DNA of 64,000 nt. It comes from Okapia johnstoni. Lineage: Eukaryota; Chordata; Mammalia; Artiodactyla; Giraffidae. The stretch lies in NCBI GenBank assembly GCA_024291935.2, contig CM044309.1, positions 32,078,001-32,142,000 on the forward strand, written 5' to 3'. The position numbers and the translations under genes were made by a program. Positions 1 to 12,040 of the stretch are shown piece after piece. Positions within the stretch are counted from its first letter, which is position 1. Every line of letters starts with the position of its first letter. A model generated the notes under the pieces. The model saw nothing but the letters and a program-made list of their open reading frames with translations, searched no databases and was not told where the DNA came from.

Positions 1-640
1 GCGAGGTAATTTCATAGGCTAATGAGTGGGGGTATTATTCCAACTATTCGGGGAAAGGGGCAGGGATTTTCAGAAATTGGGCCACTACCCACATTTTTGG
101 CCTCTTATGGTTGGCCTTGGAACTGTCATGGCACCTGTGGGTGAGTTATTTAACATACGCTGATGTATTACAATGAGCATATAATGAGTCTCAGAGTTCA
201 CTGGAAGTTGAATTTTCCACCATGTTGGGCCTAATGGGTTCTAACCAGTTATGTCATATCATCAACAGCTATATCTTTTGTTCTTTAATGGTTGTTTATC
301 TCTGCCCCCCTTCCCTCTGGTTTCAGTCCTGTGCCTGTGGCTTTCCTGGACTGGAATTGCCTGCTGATAGTTCTGCTGTCCTGGTATCTGGGGGATGACC
401 TTGCCTCCAGGTTCTACTGGGCACCACTCTAGAGGGATGCTCTCTGTGGTAGCCCCACTCCTACAGTGTTTTGTTTTTGTTTTTTTTTTTGCCTGGATGG
501 CACACTTGTGGCTCTGAGACACTCTTTTCCTTGCAAATCTAGGTTGAGGTAGCCACGTCCCCTGCTTCCCAGGTGACTGCGCTCTGTGCCACTGGAGAAG
601 AAGACCCAGAAATCTGAGAACTGCTTTGCCCATTGGAAGC
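1..640. mobile_element. Probable ruminant ERV LTR fragment, cut by the window edge
   Basis: The segment reads like the mid and 3' part of a ruminant endogenous retrovirus LTR and its continuation, resembling my memory of the BTLTR1 group. It has a GC-rich block around 300-430 and a T-run at 480-490. The assignment is by recalled resemblance only. No boundary or target-site duplication is visible because the left end lies outside the window. The open frames here (for example 262-633 on the minus strand) show no retroviral domain and look accidental. Confidence 0.4.
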
Positions 641-1500
641 CAGAGCAGTTATGTAAGTTTATATAAATTTTATTTATATAATATATATGAATTATATAAA
701 TGTTATATACATTTTGAGACAGAGGGCTGGATGTTAAATTATGTGGTATTGACATTTTTCACAATCCAGTTCTAGCCATCCTCATGGCCCCTTACAAGAT
801 CAAGAAGGAATGTTATCCTTTAAGGGGTTGTCTTGTTGGTGCTAGAAGAATGATTATGGTTTATGGCCGAGCAGGTATTTCTGCTGATGGGGAAGTCTGG
901 TCAATGCATAATGCAGATATGCGATGCATAGTAGAGGGGAGAGAGGAGACAAAAGGACAGAGAAAACTTTTTATGTTTAAATTTTTATTATCTTGCTATA
1001 AAATATTAATTTTATTTAACACAGGCCAAAGAGTATGGAGGTCCCACAGGCACTGGTGGCCCTTCCTTTGAAATTGTTTTCATGAGCTTTGGATAACTTT
1101 GGGGAGAAGCAGGGGTCATTCTTCCATTGAACCATAGCTCCTGGCTTCTGTTTAGAAGGCTGACTAAATTGCCTTATGAGATGGTGGTTTGGCCACATCG
1201 TAAAAGTTGTTTCTCAATAGACCTTCTCAGTTTTACAATATGGATAGGCTGAGAATGTTCTGTACCTTTAAGTTTCTGTTCCTTTCTGATGAATAATTCC
1301 ATCTTTAAACCACCTCTCTCTTCCCCCATTTTACTATAAGCATTCAAGAGCAAATAGTCTGCTCCTTCCACATTTTCCGTAGATATTTCCTCAGCCCAAT
1401 ACTCTATTTTATTGCTCACTTGTGATGACGAAAGCTCAGCTTCTCTGTACACTAGCGCCGAACCAAATCTCAAAGGTGGAGTTTTGGGTGAAGTAGGAAA
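641..1500. other. No recognised gene; AT-rich patch and possible old repeat
   Basis: An AT-rich patch occupies about 650-715. The rest has open frames on both strands (784-1071 plus, 1174-1473 minus) with no domain I recognise. The minus-strand text of 1230-1470 vaguely recalls the internal region of MaLR elements, but I cannot confirm that. Confidence 0.3.
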
Positions 1501-1701
1501 GAAAGTGAAGTCGCTCAGTCATGGCCGACTCTCTGCGACCTCATGAACTGTAATCTACCAGGCTCCTCTGTCCATGGGATTTTCCACGCAAGGGTACTAG
1601 AGTGGGTTGCCATTTCCTTCTCCAGGGGATCTTCCCAACCCAGGGATCGAACCTGCATCTCCCGCATTGCAGGCAGACGCTTTACCATCTGAGCCAGGGA
1701 A
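1501..1701 (-). mobile_element. Bov-tA SINE
   Basis: The minus strand carries a tRNA-derived head (pol III B-box-like GGTTCGATCCC, here as its complement near 1645) followed by the BovB-derived body ending near 1501. This is the usual ruminant Bov-tA layout. Two bases are lost in the head (GAGCCAGGGA for the usual GAGCCACCAGGGA). Confidence 0.9.
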
Positions 1702-3150
1702 CCTTTATTACTTTGCTAGGCAAAGGGGGACACAGTGGATCCCTGCCTCAAAAAAAAAATTGTGTGTCCCAACTTGGAGAGGATAGTGAGAAGTTTTTAT
1801 AGTAATGGTTCAAAGAGGGCATGACCAGCTTGTGGACATTCTTCTGATGGGTTGGTGGTGAGTAAGTAGGAGCCAGCATTGTCAGCCTTCAGGTCCAGCT
1901 GCTCTGGGGTCTACCTGCTTGTGGCAGCATGCCATTTTTAATCATTAACGTCTCCCATCTGGAGGGGATTTCAGTATCTGCAAAATAGATCAAAGATATT
2001 GTTGTGTGTTTACATTGGTGGGGAACAAGGACCTTGCCCCAAGGCTGCTCTTAACTATTTCTCCCTGATCTTATATCCCCTCCTTTCTCTAGTTAGCAAC
2101 TGCTTGAATCTGCCCATTGGAACTCAGGGAAGGTCATGGAGGCTGAATGAAGGCTATTTCCTGTAATCAAAGAAATGCGGAATACAGAAAGGCTTTGTGC
2201 CCAGGAGCCCGCCCCCCCCCCCCCCCCCCGGGCCCTGCTCAGTGTCAACCCTCACTGTTCAGTATCATTTGCTCTCAAGTGTAATGTTATCATGAACACA
2301 AAACTTAAGAACCAGGCAGAAAGACAGTCACTTTACATGAGAGATTTAACCCAAGTGTACAAACAAGATCCTGATGGTAAAGTAAGCCCATCTTCTGGTT
2401 TGTATTAGAGACAGAGTCTTTACTGAGTTAAAATGAGGCCTAATCCAAGGACTAGTGTCCTTATAGGAAGAGGAGATTAGGACAGACAAAGAGACTTGAG
2501 GACAGGAAGGTAGAAGGCATCCAAGCCAGAGAGAGAGGTCTCAGGGAAAATCAGACCTTTCTCCAAGCCTCTAGGACTGCAAAAGAAGAAGTTTCTGTTG
2601 GGACTCCATCCTGTCTGTGATTTTCGTTATGGCAGCTCTACCAAAATAATATAATTTCAAATTTCTATAGGTAGGTTTTTCAACTTACAGTGAGCTCTGT
2701 TTCTTGAAGTGCATGTATCCAAGTATAGGTCTTGAAAGCACAACCTTGCTCACAACCACCCCTCCTATATTTGCTGAATACATCTTTCTGGTCCAGAATC
2801 CCTTCCCTTTGTTTATCTGGGACCCCTGATCCCAGATCTCAAAGGGGAATTATTTCCTCTCTGTCCATTCCTTTCCATGAGAAGAAACGTTCTGCTAATG
2901 ATTTCTGATGTCTTAGGCTCCCGCCTCATTCCCTTTATTTCTTCCCCAGTAGTGGAGTGAGTTATGTGATTGATGAGTTAGGGAGGGCAAGAGGATATGT
3001 GTATCTCAACGCCTTCCTTCCTCATTGTCATGGAAGGCAGCCTGCCTTCAGAAAGCGTGTATCCTAGTCCATTAATTGGGGGCACCCCTGCTTGGAGAAG
3101 CTATGATTATCTAGTGCTGTGTGTGACAGAGTGGGTAACAACAAGCCCAT
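1702..3150. other. No recognised gene; contains a C18 run
   Basis: I see no exon-like or repeat structure I can name. An uninterrupted run of 18 C lies at 2212-2229, a length prone to sequencing and replication slippage. The segment 1930-2160 has the feel of a dispersed ruminant repeat but is not assigned. Confidence 0.3.
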
Positions 3151-4270
3151 TGTTACTGCATACCTTTCCCAGTTATTGCTGTGTGGTAAACCATCCAAAA
3201 ACTTAGTGGCATATCAATAGAGGAATGGATAAAGAAGATGTGGCACATATATACAATGGAATATTACTCAACTGTAAAAAGGAACAAAATTGTGCCATTT
3301 CCTGAGGCATGGGTGGAACTAGAGACTGTCACATAGAATGAAGTAAGTCAGAAAGAGAAACACAAACATCATATATTAACACATACATATGGAATCTAGA
3401 AAACTGGTACAGATGAATCTATTTGCAAAGCAGAAATAGAGACACAGATGTAGAGAACAAGTGTATGGACACCAAGGGGCTAAAGGGAGAGGGGGTGAAT
3501 TGGGAGATTGGAATTGATAGATATACATTATAGATACTATGTATAAGATAGGTAACTAATGAGAACCTACTCTATATTAATAGCATAGAGAAACCTACTC
3601 AGTGCTCTGTGGGGATGAAGAGGATACAAATAGCTAATTCACTTTGCTGTGCAGCATAGACTAACACAACACTGTAAACCAACTAAGCTCCAATTAAAAA
3701 AAAAGCTTAGTGATATAAAACAGCAATCATTTTTAGTAAGTTCATAAGTTTTCGGATTGGAAATTTGGACAGGACGCAGCAAGGATGACCTGTATCGGCT
3801 CTGTGATGACTAGAGCCTAAGGTTGGCTGAAATAGCTGGATTTGGCTCACCTGGTTTGACTGGAGCCATCTATTTTGGGCTTTGATTCTGGCCAGCATCT
3901 GGGTTCCTCAGTGTTTCTCTGGCAGGGCTAGAATGTTCAAGGTTTTCACTGACTTACCTTTGCCTGGGCTGCGATGGTTGAAACAATTAGAGCTACCTAG
4001 GCAACTCTACCCCTCCACAAGGAGGTTAGCCTGGGCTGCTTCACATTGTGGTGGTATCAGAGTAGTGAATTCTCTGAGATGTTGTGGCTGACTTTTCCCA
4101 GAGTGGGCATTCCAAGAGACCAAAGTGGAAACTGCAAGGCCTCTTCTGATCTAGTCTTGAAAGTGACACAGCATCACTTCAAATGTAATCTGTTGGTTAC
4201 AGTTGAGTCACAGAGCCACCCAAGATTTAATAGGCAAGGGATGGCTGTACCAGTTAATACTGGGAGATGA
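3151..4270 (+). mobile_element. Ancient LTR-like repeat (MaLR/ERVL type?), split by an L1
   Basis: The parts at 3151-3213 and 3714-4270 are one old dispersed repeat interrupted by the L1 at 3214-3703. The left part has the AAAACTTAGTGGC motif, and the right part continues with the hydrophobic-reading tail seen in similar copies at 7000-7330 and 15300-15890. I think of it as a MaLR/ERVL-type LTR, but the family name is uncertain. Confidence 0.4.
3214..3703 (+). mobile_element. L1 LINE 3' end, 5'-truncated
   Basis: The segment starts in the last codons of L1 ORF2 (reading RGMDKEDVAHIYNGIL, then stops), runs through the artiodactyl L1 3' UTR and ends in an A-rich tail at 3695-3704. Near-identical flanks, AAAAACTTAGTGGCATA (3197-3213) and AAAAGCTTAGTGATATA (3701-3717), look like a mutated target-site duplication. 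The element cannot code. Confidence 0.88.
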
Positions 4271-5319
4271 TTCAAAGGTGGGTGGGAGGGGCCTTTTTAA
4301 GAAATTAACTACCACAGTGCTTAAGCTATGTTCTTAAATTGGTAATTAAGGGGCTACTGGCATCTTCATCTATCTTATTCCTTTGTTATACTTTCTGTTT
4401 GATTCAAAACTGAGGCCAGGAAAATTGAAATATTTTTTATTGATCTTCCAGTATGTCAACAACAGCTATCATCTGTCCTTGCAATATGGTTTGTATCAGA
4501 AATATCCTAATTATAGGCAGCATTCAAAAACGCGCTGCTTGCATGTAAACAAGAGGGTGTAAATAGATGCTTGGGGATTGGGATGTAGTCTAACACCATG
4601 TGTTAGACACAAATTGGCATCACATCTTAGTTAAGGAATAAATTCTAAAGATTGCTAAAACATCCTTGTCATTGTCATCCCCAAATTCAAATTTAATTCT
4701 TTCACTTTGTAGCCAAATGGCTGTTGGGGCTACAAGGCAGTTAGAGCATGGAGGATGTGAATGAGATCATTTTTGCAGGAGTTTCCATGCTTTGAACATC
4801 AAAAAGAGCCTGGGTGCAACACAGACAAGCACTATGGTGAGTTTGAACCAGGCCTGGATCCTGGGAGGCTGGGTCAGTGTTGGTCTATTATTTATGATCA
4901 CAGAGGAAAAACCTGAACCAATGAGCTGAGTCCACCCAACTCCCATGATTGAAAGGTTTCAAGAGACTAAGGAATAGCTAAGTTTCCTCATGTAATTACA
5001 TGGGAGTCAGAAAATCTGCTGGCTACATTTACTCCCATGGGAGCAGAATCCACTGTGCCACTTAGGATAGTCCAGTGGCTGGTCCCAAATGAGCAGACAA
5101 AGAAAAAATACACACTAGAAGGTTCCCACTGCCCAGAGAGAGAAAGATTGAGCCCATCAGGAGAGGCAACCCCTGCCCTTCCAAGAGCTGGTGGGTAATC
5201 TGTATGCAACTTGAATAATAAAATTTAAAGAAGATAAGATTTGTTGCTGCAGAGAAGTGATTCTGGCAACTAAGTGACATCATATTTGAAGTAAAATATC
5301 AGTGGATAAATTGAAGGAG
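4271..5319. other. No recognised gene or repeat
   Basis: The segment has ordinary base composition. The minus-strand frames at 4988-5283 overlap each other in different frames and show no domain. Confidence 0.35.
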
Positions 5320-5760
5320 AGCTAGTCTTTACTGAGATTTAAATTAGATGTTGGGAAGATCAAGTGGAGGAAATCTTCCGAGACTACTTAGTCAAACTAC
5401 AAGGAGATAGAATTCAAGAGAAAAAGATGAGCCTATAGTCACAGGAGACATAAAATGCAAATGATAAGAGTTCCAGAAGGGAAAACAAGAAGATTGTGCA
5501 GAAAGGCAATAATTAAATAAATAACAGAAGAAAAATTTCCTCAACTGAAGAAAGACCTGAATGAACAGTGAGGTTTATTGAGGCAAGTTTTATTAAATTC
5601 CTAAAGTCCAAGGATAAAGGAAAAATGTCTAAGCCTCCTGGTAGAAAGATGAAGTTATGTTGAAGACTAATTTAAAAATTCAGGTTCGTAATAGACTTCT
5701 CATGTGCAGAACCAGGAGTTGCCACCCACAGAATGACATCTACAGATTACTTAGAAAAAA
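5320..5760 (+). mobile_element. Old L1M fragment, 5' region
   Basis: A-rich plus-strand text with phrases such as AACTGAAGAAAGACCTGAAT (5544) and the following 'aggataaaggaaaaat' block resembles the ORF1-proximal part of ancient L1M or HAL1 elements. It is heavily diverged, with no open frame of use. Both ends are approximate. Confidence 0.45.
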
Positions 5761-6048
5761 GAAGTGCACCCATGGATTCTGTAAGCAGCCAAATGCAGTT
5801 CCATTAGCATGAAGAAATAAACACATTTATAGGTACAAAACATATATGTCATCCAGGTATTCTATAGGAGGAATATTCTGGAGAATGGACCACAAAGAAT
5901 AGCAAGTAACTCAAAACACAGATTGGAATGAGGTGTTTGAGAAGTGGCAGGGGAGAAACTGAATCTATGAGTGAAAATAGGAAGAATGGGGCATCTACAA
6001 GTCTCATCCTAAGAGATGCAAGGGAGATGGAGGGCTCTAGTAGAGGAA

Positions 6049-6279
6049 CGGGCTTCCTAGGTGGCGCTAGTGGTAAAGAACCCACTTGCCAATGCAGGAG
6101 ACATAAGAGACGTGGGTTCGATCCCTGGATTGGGAAGATCCCCTAGAGGATGGCATGACAACTCACTCCAGTATTCTTGCCTGGAGAATCCTATGGACAG
6201 AGAAGCCTGGCGGCTATAGTTCATGGAGTTGCAAAGAGTTGGATATGACTGAAGTGACTGAGCACTCACATACGCATGC
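6049..6279 (+). mobile_element. Bov-tA SINE
   Basis: A full Bov-tA with tRNA head (B-box-like GGTTCGATCCC at 6115) and BovB-type body. It is flanked by AGTAGAGGAA (6039-6048) and AGTAGAGAAA (6280-6289), a 10-bp target-site duplication with one mismatch. Confidence 0.93.
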
Positions 6280-6518
6280 AGTAGAGAAATAGAGCACTTG
6301 ATGAGGGGTTTTGAGCTAAAATCAGTATTACTAGAGAAATAATGGCTTTAGCTGTAGCTGCCAGGAAAGGGGAGAGTACTGTTGGTACGCAAAGTATAGT
6401 AGAGATCCCAAATTAATAAGCAGTTCTGCCTGTAAATAAGCTGCAAATATAAAAAGGAAAGATGTCAAAATAAATTAACAGAGTAAGATGAAAGATATAA
6501 AATATATATATATTGTGA

Positions 6519-6653
6519 TTTTTTTTTTTTTTTTTTTTTTTTTTTACTGTGCCACAGGCCATGTGGGATCTTAGTTTTCCAACCAGGGGTAGAACCCATG
6601 CCCCCTGCAATGGAAATGCAGAGTCTTAACCACTGGATCACAGGGAGGTCCCC
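6519..6653 (-). mobile_element. CHR-type tRNA-derived SINE
   Basis: On the minus strand a tRNA-like head is followed by a short body and a 27-base A tail, seen here as T27 at 6519-6545. The head differs from Bov-tA and matches the CHR/SINE2-type SINE of cetartiodactyls. ATATTGTG at 6510-6517 and 6657-6664 is the likely target-site duplication. Confidence 0.8.
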
Positions 6654-6664
6654 TACATATTGTG

Positions 6665-7000
6665 TTAATTATGTTATTTTTCCCAAATTAATGGTTTATT
6701 TCCACCTGTAACACTAGCAAAGGAGTCCAAAACAGACTGATGTACAAGGATATAGTTTAAAGGTAACAAAGAAAGATTTGAACTATGTACACTGAGGGAG
6801 GGAAAGGGATTTTTTTCATATCAACCTTTTCCTACTTTGCAATTTCTGAATGGTAGAAATGAAACATTTTTCTCCAATTTAATTTAGTATGAAGGAATAC
6901 AATTTTTATGATCAACCATTTGACCTTAAGCATAAAGCATAAGAGATTTTGGCCGCATTAAAAAAATAACCCAAAACTTGATGAACTAAAGTACCAAAGA
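6665..7000. other. No recognised gene
   Basis: The segment is AT-rich, with nothing assigned beyond the flanking repeats. Confidence 0.35.
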
Positions 7001-7330
7001 TGTATTATGTTGTAGTTATGTGGGTGAGGAATTTTGGAGCAGCTTAGCTGAATGGTAATGGCCCTCTCATTACTCATTACCCTCTCATTACCTCTTATTA
7101 CCATATGAGTCTTTCATAAGGTAAGGGTATTGGTGGGCCCCGATACTTAATCTGAAGGCTTAAATGGGCCAGAGGACTCACTTGCAAGATGGTTCATTCA
7201 CATGGCTATTGGCTGGAACCTAGTTTTTCACCTGACACCTTCAGGGCAGCCCTCTACATGCAGAGAGCCATTTGAATCTGTGTTCCCTGCCTGATTTGAC
7301 TAGATTAGTGGATCCTCCAGAATATTTGCT
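7000..7330 (+). mobile_element. Ancient LTR-like repeat, same family as 15300-15890
   Basis: The text shares TTCACATGGCTATTGGCTGG and its surroundings with the copy at 15300-15890 (there TCACATGGCTGTTGGCAGG). It is a diverged dispersed repeat of probable MaLR/ERVL type. A local tandem of CTCATTACC-like words sits at 7064-7105. Confidence 0.4.
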
Positions 7331-7522
7331 TTATTTGTGAAGGACTGCACTTTCCAGGCAAGGTATTCTTTGGAGTTTTTAAAAGTTGAAGAAAAGCTGG
7401 AGCTTCATTGATTTTAGAAATAGACTGTGTGACTGTTTTGATTGCTGATTGCTAATAAATTGTATGATTAATTTTATCTTACCATCTAATATGTATGTAT
7501 ATAAAGTTAACATTTAGTCTTT

Positions 7523-7792
7523 GCTGCTGCTAAGTCGCTTCAGTCGTGTCCGACTCTGTGCGACCCCATAGACGGCACCTCGCCAGGCTCCGCCATCCCT
7601 AGGATTCTCCAGGCAAGAATACTGGAGTGGGTTGCCATTTCCTTCTCCAGTGCATGAAAGGGAAAAGTGAAAGTGAAGTCGCTCAGTCATGTCTGACTCT
7701 TAGCGACCCCATGGACTGTAGCTTACCAGGCTCCTCCGTCCATGGGATTTTCCAGGCAAGAGTACTGGAGTGGGGTGCCATTGCCTTCTCCG
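7523..7792 (-). mobile_element. BOV-A2 SINE (dimer of two Bov-A units)
   Basis: Two Bov-A monomers joined by a short linker lie on the minus strand and lack a tRNA head, which is the BOV-A2 layout. The 14-bp target-site duplication AACATTTAGTCTTT is exact at 7509-7522 and 7793-7806, so the insertion is fairly young. Confidence 0.95.
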
Positions 7793-7829
7793 AACATTTA
7801 GTCTTTACTCACTTTTAATTATTGGAAAT

Positions 7830-9500
7830 TATTATTATTAATTTTAAAAATCCAGATAATTATAATGAAAAAGTAGTTAATAAATGTGAAATAATCATTG
7901 ATTCTCAAATACCCTCAAAACTAAATATATCATTCTAAATGGTCAAATATTAAAATTGTTTTAACTAAAACAAAAGCAAAATTTTGGAGAAGTTATGAAA
8001 ATGTTTCTTTTTACTGATGAAGAGTTGTATAGCTAGCAAATCAACAAGTACATCATCTACAGAATAGTATTGTAATAAGAACTAATAGGAAAATTATGGA
8101 AAATAACTGGATATACAATAAATATATAAAAAGCAGTAGGTTTTCTCTGTGATAATGGTAACCACAAATAAAAGTAAGAAAATAGTCTATTTCTAATGGT
8201 TAAAAAAATGATAAAGTACTTAGGAATGAATTTAAGAAGAAAGGCATCAGAACTTAATAGGAAAGTTTAGCAGAAAACTTAGAGGAAAAAATTGGTTCCT
8301 ACTGAGACACATAAAAGTATATTCATGCAATTAGAAAGACATATCATATTTTTAAATGGTAATATTAAGTAAATAAAAACATCAGTGCTTCGAAAATAAT
8401 ATTAATTCCAATTACAATTATAAGAAGAGTTTTTGGTAATTTCATAAAAGATGTTTTTGATGGTGGTGGTGGTTTACTTGCTAAGTCATGTCCAATTCTT
8501 GCAACCCCATGGACTGTAGCCTACCAGGTTCTTCTGTCCATGGGATTCCCCATGCAAGAATACTGGAGTGGATTGCCATTTCCTTTTCTGAAAAATGGTC
8601 TTATGGAAAAATAAGTAACAAATATAGCTTTTAAAAAGCATGAAAAATAAATATCATGATAAGGATATTGCCTTGCCAGACATAAGCTACTGTAGAATTT
8701 ATTTTGGCATTTAAATAGATAAATAGATTGTTGGAACAAACTAGAGAATCAAAAAAATAAGCTGTAATATTTATGAATTTTGGATATATAGTAACGTTGG
8801 CACTCTGTTTCACTGGGGGAAAAGATAGTTTATTCAGAACAGCTGAAATTTAAATTCCAGCTGAATTAAAAACTTAAATTAAAAAAAAAATTGCTTTAAA
8901 GAAATAAATGAGAATCTTAGAAGAAAATCTAAGAAGTTACACATGCTGCCTATGTATGAGAGAGAATTTTTAAACCAGGAAAGGAAATTCAGATAGTTTA
9001 AAAGACACATTAAACATGTATAAATATGACAGAAGATACCAAAGTCAATGGATAGATGATAGATTTGTAAAATGTATTTGCAGGTACACAAATTCAGATG
9101 ACAGCTTAAAATCTATAGGACACAAAGAATACATAGGATCTGAACTGACCTGAAAGCATAACTCAATAGAATTTTGAACAAAGGCTATAAATAGGAAATT
9201 CTTAGAATCACAAAACCATGTGATACAATCATTAAATTCACAATTAATTGAATCTGAAGATAGAAAAGGAAATGAAAGATGTAAAGAAGTAAAAAATAAA
9301 GAGAAACAATAAGCACTGAACAAAAAATTTCCCAAAATGTTTGATATGAACCTTTATGTATGAAATTTTTAATGGATGTGAATATATGTGTAATATCTTT
9401 AGAAAATGGATCAAATTAGATCTATATCTACAGGTACTAGGCATTTTACATATGTATAAGTGAGTGGAAAAAGTCCACATTTTATAGAAATATATATACT
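7830..9500 (+). mobile_element. Old L1M ORF2 remnant, cut by a Bov-tA
   Basis: Around 8090-8250 the plus strand still translates to pieces of the L1 ORF2 region after the reverse transcriptase core (GYTINI, then MIKYLGMNL). Further ORF2-like text follows at 8660-8760. Many stops and frameshifts are present. A Bov-tA fragment sits at 8473-8590. Ends are approximate. Confidence 0.6.
8473..8590 (-). mobile_element. Bov-tA SINE, body only
   Basis: Only the BovB-derived body is present, on the minus strand, and the tRNA head is missing. A short (GGT)n run at 8460-8472 adjoins its 3' end. It interrupts the old L1 ORF2 remnant. Confidence 0.85.
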
Positions 9501-9618
9501 GTAATTCTGTTTTGTTAAAAAAAAATAATAACAATAGCAATCCTATGGACATATATATGTGCGTGTATAAATTTGATGGAGAAAATAGTTTGAAAGAACA
9601 CACATGAATCTAGTTACT

Positions 9619-9638
9619 CTGTGTGTGTGTGTGTGTGA
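9619..9638. repeat. (GT)n microsatellite
   Basis: About ten GT units, ending in GAGTG. Confidence 0.9.
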
Positions 9639-9774
9639 GTGTTATTGAGAGTGGGAGCAGACAACAGATTTGTTCATCTGTTCTTTTATAGTGTTGTTTT
9701 TACACATTATAATAATGTATTACTTGGAATATTTGAAAAACATCAAATACTGAAAATGCAAATTATATATAAAT

Positions 9775-9775
9775 G

Positions 9776-9807
<32 letters not shown>

Positions 9808-9813
9808 TATGTA
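9775..9813. repeat. (TA)n microsatellite
   Basis: TA repeats interrupted twice by G (TATATGTATA). They sit in generally AT-rich DNA. Confidence 0.9.
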
Positions 9814-11194
9814 TCAGTTTCCCATGCTATATTAAAATAATAAGCTGTTAATTACAAAATGGGATTCTAAATCATTGTATAAAGTGAAAATTGGGTATTG
9901 ACAGAATTATTCTAAAAAGTTCTGATATCACTCATGAAATACATAATACTTGATTTTTAGCATCCAAACATAAAATACTTTGCATGTTAAAGTTTACAAA
10001 TGAAACATCCTAGGGAAGAACAAAGGACAGTCTCTTTGCAGGTGTCTGAACAGGTAACCACTCTGCTCTCATATAACTATCAGAACCCTGGGGGCGAGGA
10101 AGGACGAATGCAGAATTCTCAAGTATTCTTTCTTGCTGTGGTGTTTACTCCATTCAGGCTCAGTGTCAAGTTTCTAAACCGCAATGCATGCATTTATCAG
10201 GAGGATAAAAATAAATAGTCAAATAACATTTTTAGAATAGTTTAATTTCTAAGATTACTTCAAAAGTTATATGATCATAATTGTTTTATATAATTATAAT
10301 AAGTGACAGCTCCAACCTAGCTAACAATCAAATTAAATCTGACAACATATCAACTTAATTAAAATCTGCATTTTATAAAAAGAAAAGTTCAGAAGTTTCA
10401 AGTAATTTATACAAAGACACATAGGTAATATGGAGCAAGAGGAATTTGACACCGTATCTGCCTGAAACCTAGGCTCCACTTACACCAACCTGCAGTGAAA
10501 GTCTCGAGAAAACTAGCAAAGCAACTCACAAATCCACTAATCCACCAGGTGAAAGAACAGGAAATTGAGAGACAAGGAGGGCAGAAGGCTTGCACTGGTA
10601 TTTCTGGGGGTGCATGTGGATCAGAGGTGGGGTGTTGATGTAGGATAAGTATATGGAAGAGGTGAGAGGAAATTGACTTGGCCCATGGAAATCGAATTGG
10701 CTTGGAACTGAGAATCGTGGGTGACTTAAAAACTGCAGTGGCCTCCAACTAGTAATTTGAACTTCATCCTACCTTTATTTCTTGTCCAAAGGGAGGGAAA
10801 AGGCCTTGAAGAACAGGAGTAGGAGGCAGAAGAAAGGAAGAGCTGGTGGGAGGTTAAGCCAAGGTCGGTTTCCTTCCTGACCTCACCCACGTTCTCCCAC
10901 TCTTCCTGTCTGCACTCAGTCTCTGCCCAAGCAGAGGCTGCTAAGTCGAGCTGGGTTTCAAGGAGGCTTTGGAGAAAACTTAAGGCTTAAGATGGAGCAA
11001 CACCTCCAGGGTGATTCTTAGGGAATTTGTGGCTGGAATTCCTGGGAGGCAGTTGTCTCATCTTCCCATCCCCTTGAGTTACAGGGGCAGACACAAGAGC
11101 CCCTTAAGGGGTAGTGTCCTTTAAATGGTAAGTGAATGGATGGGTCACAGTATGGCCATAATCTTATTTGTCTTGCAGGATGTAAACGTTTGTA
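9814..11194. other. No recognised gene
   Basis: 9814-10430 is AT-rich and 10430-11190 is nearer average composition. Open frames at 10000-10218 and 10407-10748 show no domain. I see no splice-framed conserved block. Confidence 0.35.
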
Positions 11195-11795
11195 ACTTGA
11201 AATCACAGAAATTCTTCTTGGGTGCTCCGAGGAGCTCAGGTTTTTTGTCTCAACACAGAAAGAATTCAACGAGAGGCAAAGTGATAGATAAGAAGTGATT
11301 TATTAGAATAGGATGCTTCTGAGGTTTACAGGCAAGCAGGCGAGAGGGTGCCACCCTGAGAACTTAGTGAGCTATAGTTTTATAATCAAAGGAAAACTGG
11401 GGAAGGGGAGAAGACCACCTTCTCCCTCGTTCTTCAGTAGACATCAAGCTTCCATCATCAGCTCCTCTTCCATATTGGGTGGGGGGTAGTTTTCTTGTCC
11501 CTACATGGTCAAAGTGGGACCGTCGTGGTGCAATGGAAATGAGCAAAAAGTCAAAAACATATCCTAAAGTATGATAAATCATTTCATGTTTTAGCATAAT
11601 GTCACATTTTCCTTATATTTTTTGTTTTTAGAAGCATGTCTCAGGAATCATTAACTTGCCTCACTGGGCAGGATGTGGGTCTCGTTTCACCTTGTTTTAT
11701 TGTTTCAGGGCATGTCTCATGCTTCCGTTGCATAGTTTTGTTGTTAGGCAAGCCTGCTTTCTTGAGTGATCATTAACTTACAGGGGTCTCTCATA
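11195..11795 (-). mobile_element. Probable solo ERV LTR
   Basis: Read on the minus strand, the block opens with TGAGAGACCCC (at 11795). It then has a polyadenylation-type AATAAA (complement near 11300) and continues into a CT-rich stretch (ATTCTTTCTGTG) like the R-U5 part of ruminant gammaretrovirus-like LTRs. No gag or pol text flanks it, so it is most likely a solo LTR. The left boundary is a guess and no target-site duplication was found. Open frames inside show no viral protein domain. Confidence 0.55.
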
Positions 11796-11821
11796 TTTTT
11801 GTTTTTTACTTATTATCCCTT

Positions 11822-12040
11822 GGTGGTGGTTGTGGTGGTGGTGGTTTAGTCACTGTCATGTTCGACTCTTGTGACCCCATGGGCTATAGCCCTCCAGGCT
11901 CTCTGTCCGTGGGATTTCCCAGGCAAGAATACTGGAGTGAGTTGTCATTTCCTCCTCCAGGGATCTTCCTGATTCAGGGATCAAACTCAAATTTCCTGCA
12001 CTGCAGGCAGATTTTTTACCCTTGAGCCACCAGAGAAGCC
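11822..12040 (-). mobile_element. Bov-tA SINE
   Basis: A complete Bov-tA on the minus strand, with a (GGT)n-like 3' tail at 11822-11846. The flanks ACTTATTATCCCTT (11808-11821) and ACTTACTACCCCTT (12041-12054) are a 14-bp target-site duplication with two differences. It sits just outside the LTR. Confidence 0.93.

Noticed and set aside
784..1071. 95-residue open frame starting MAPYKIKK
   Set aside because: No domain or family recognised, no supporting splice or promoter context, and an overlapping minus-strand frame is equally open.
6115..6125. tRNA-like B boxes (GGTTCGATCCC) here and at 12419, 22703, 55242 and elsewhere
   Set aside because: They lie in SINE heads followed by SINE bodies and do not close a tRNA cloverleaf, so they are not tRNA genes.
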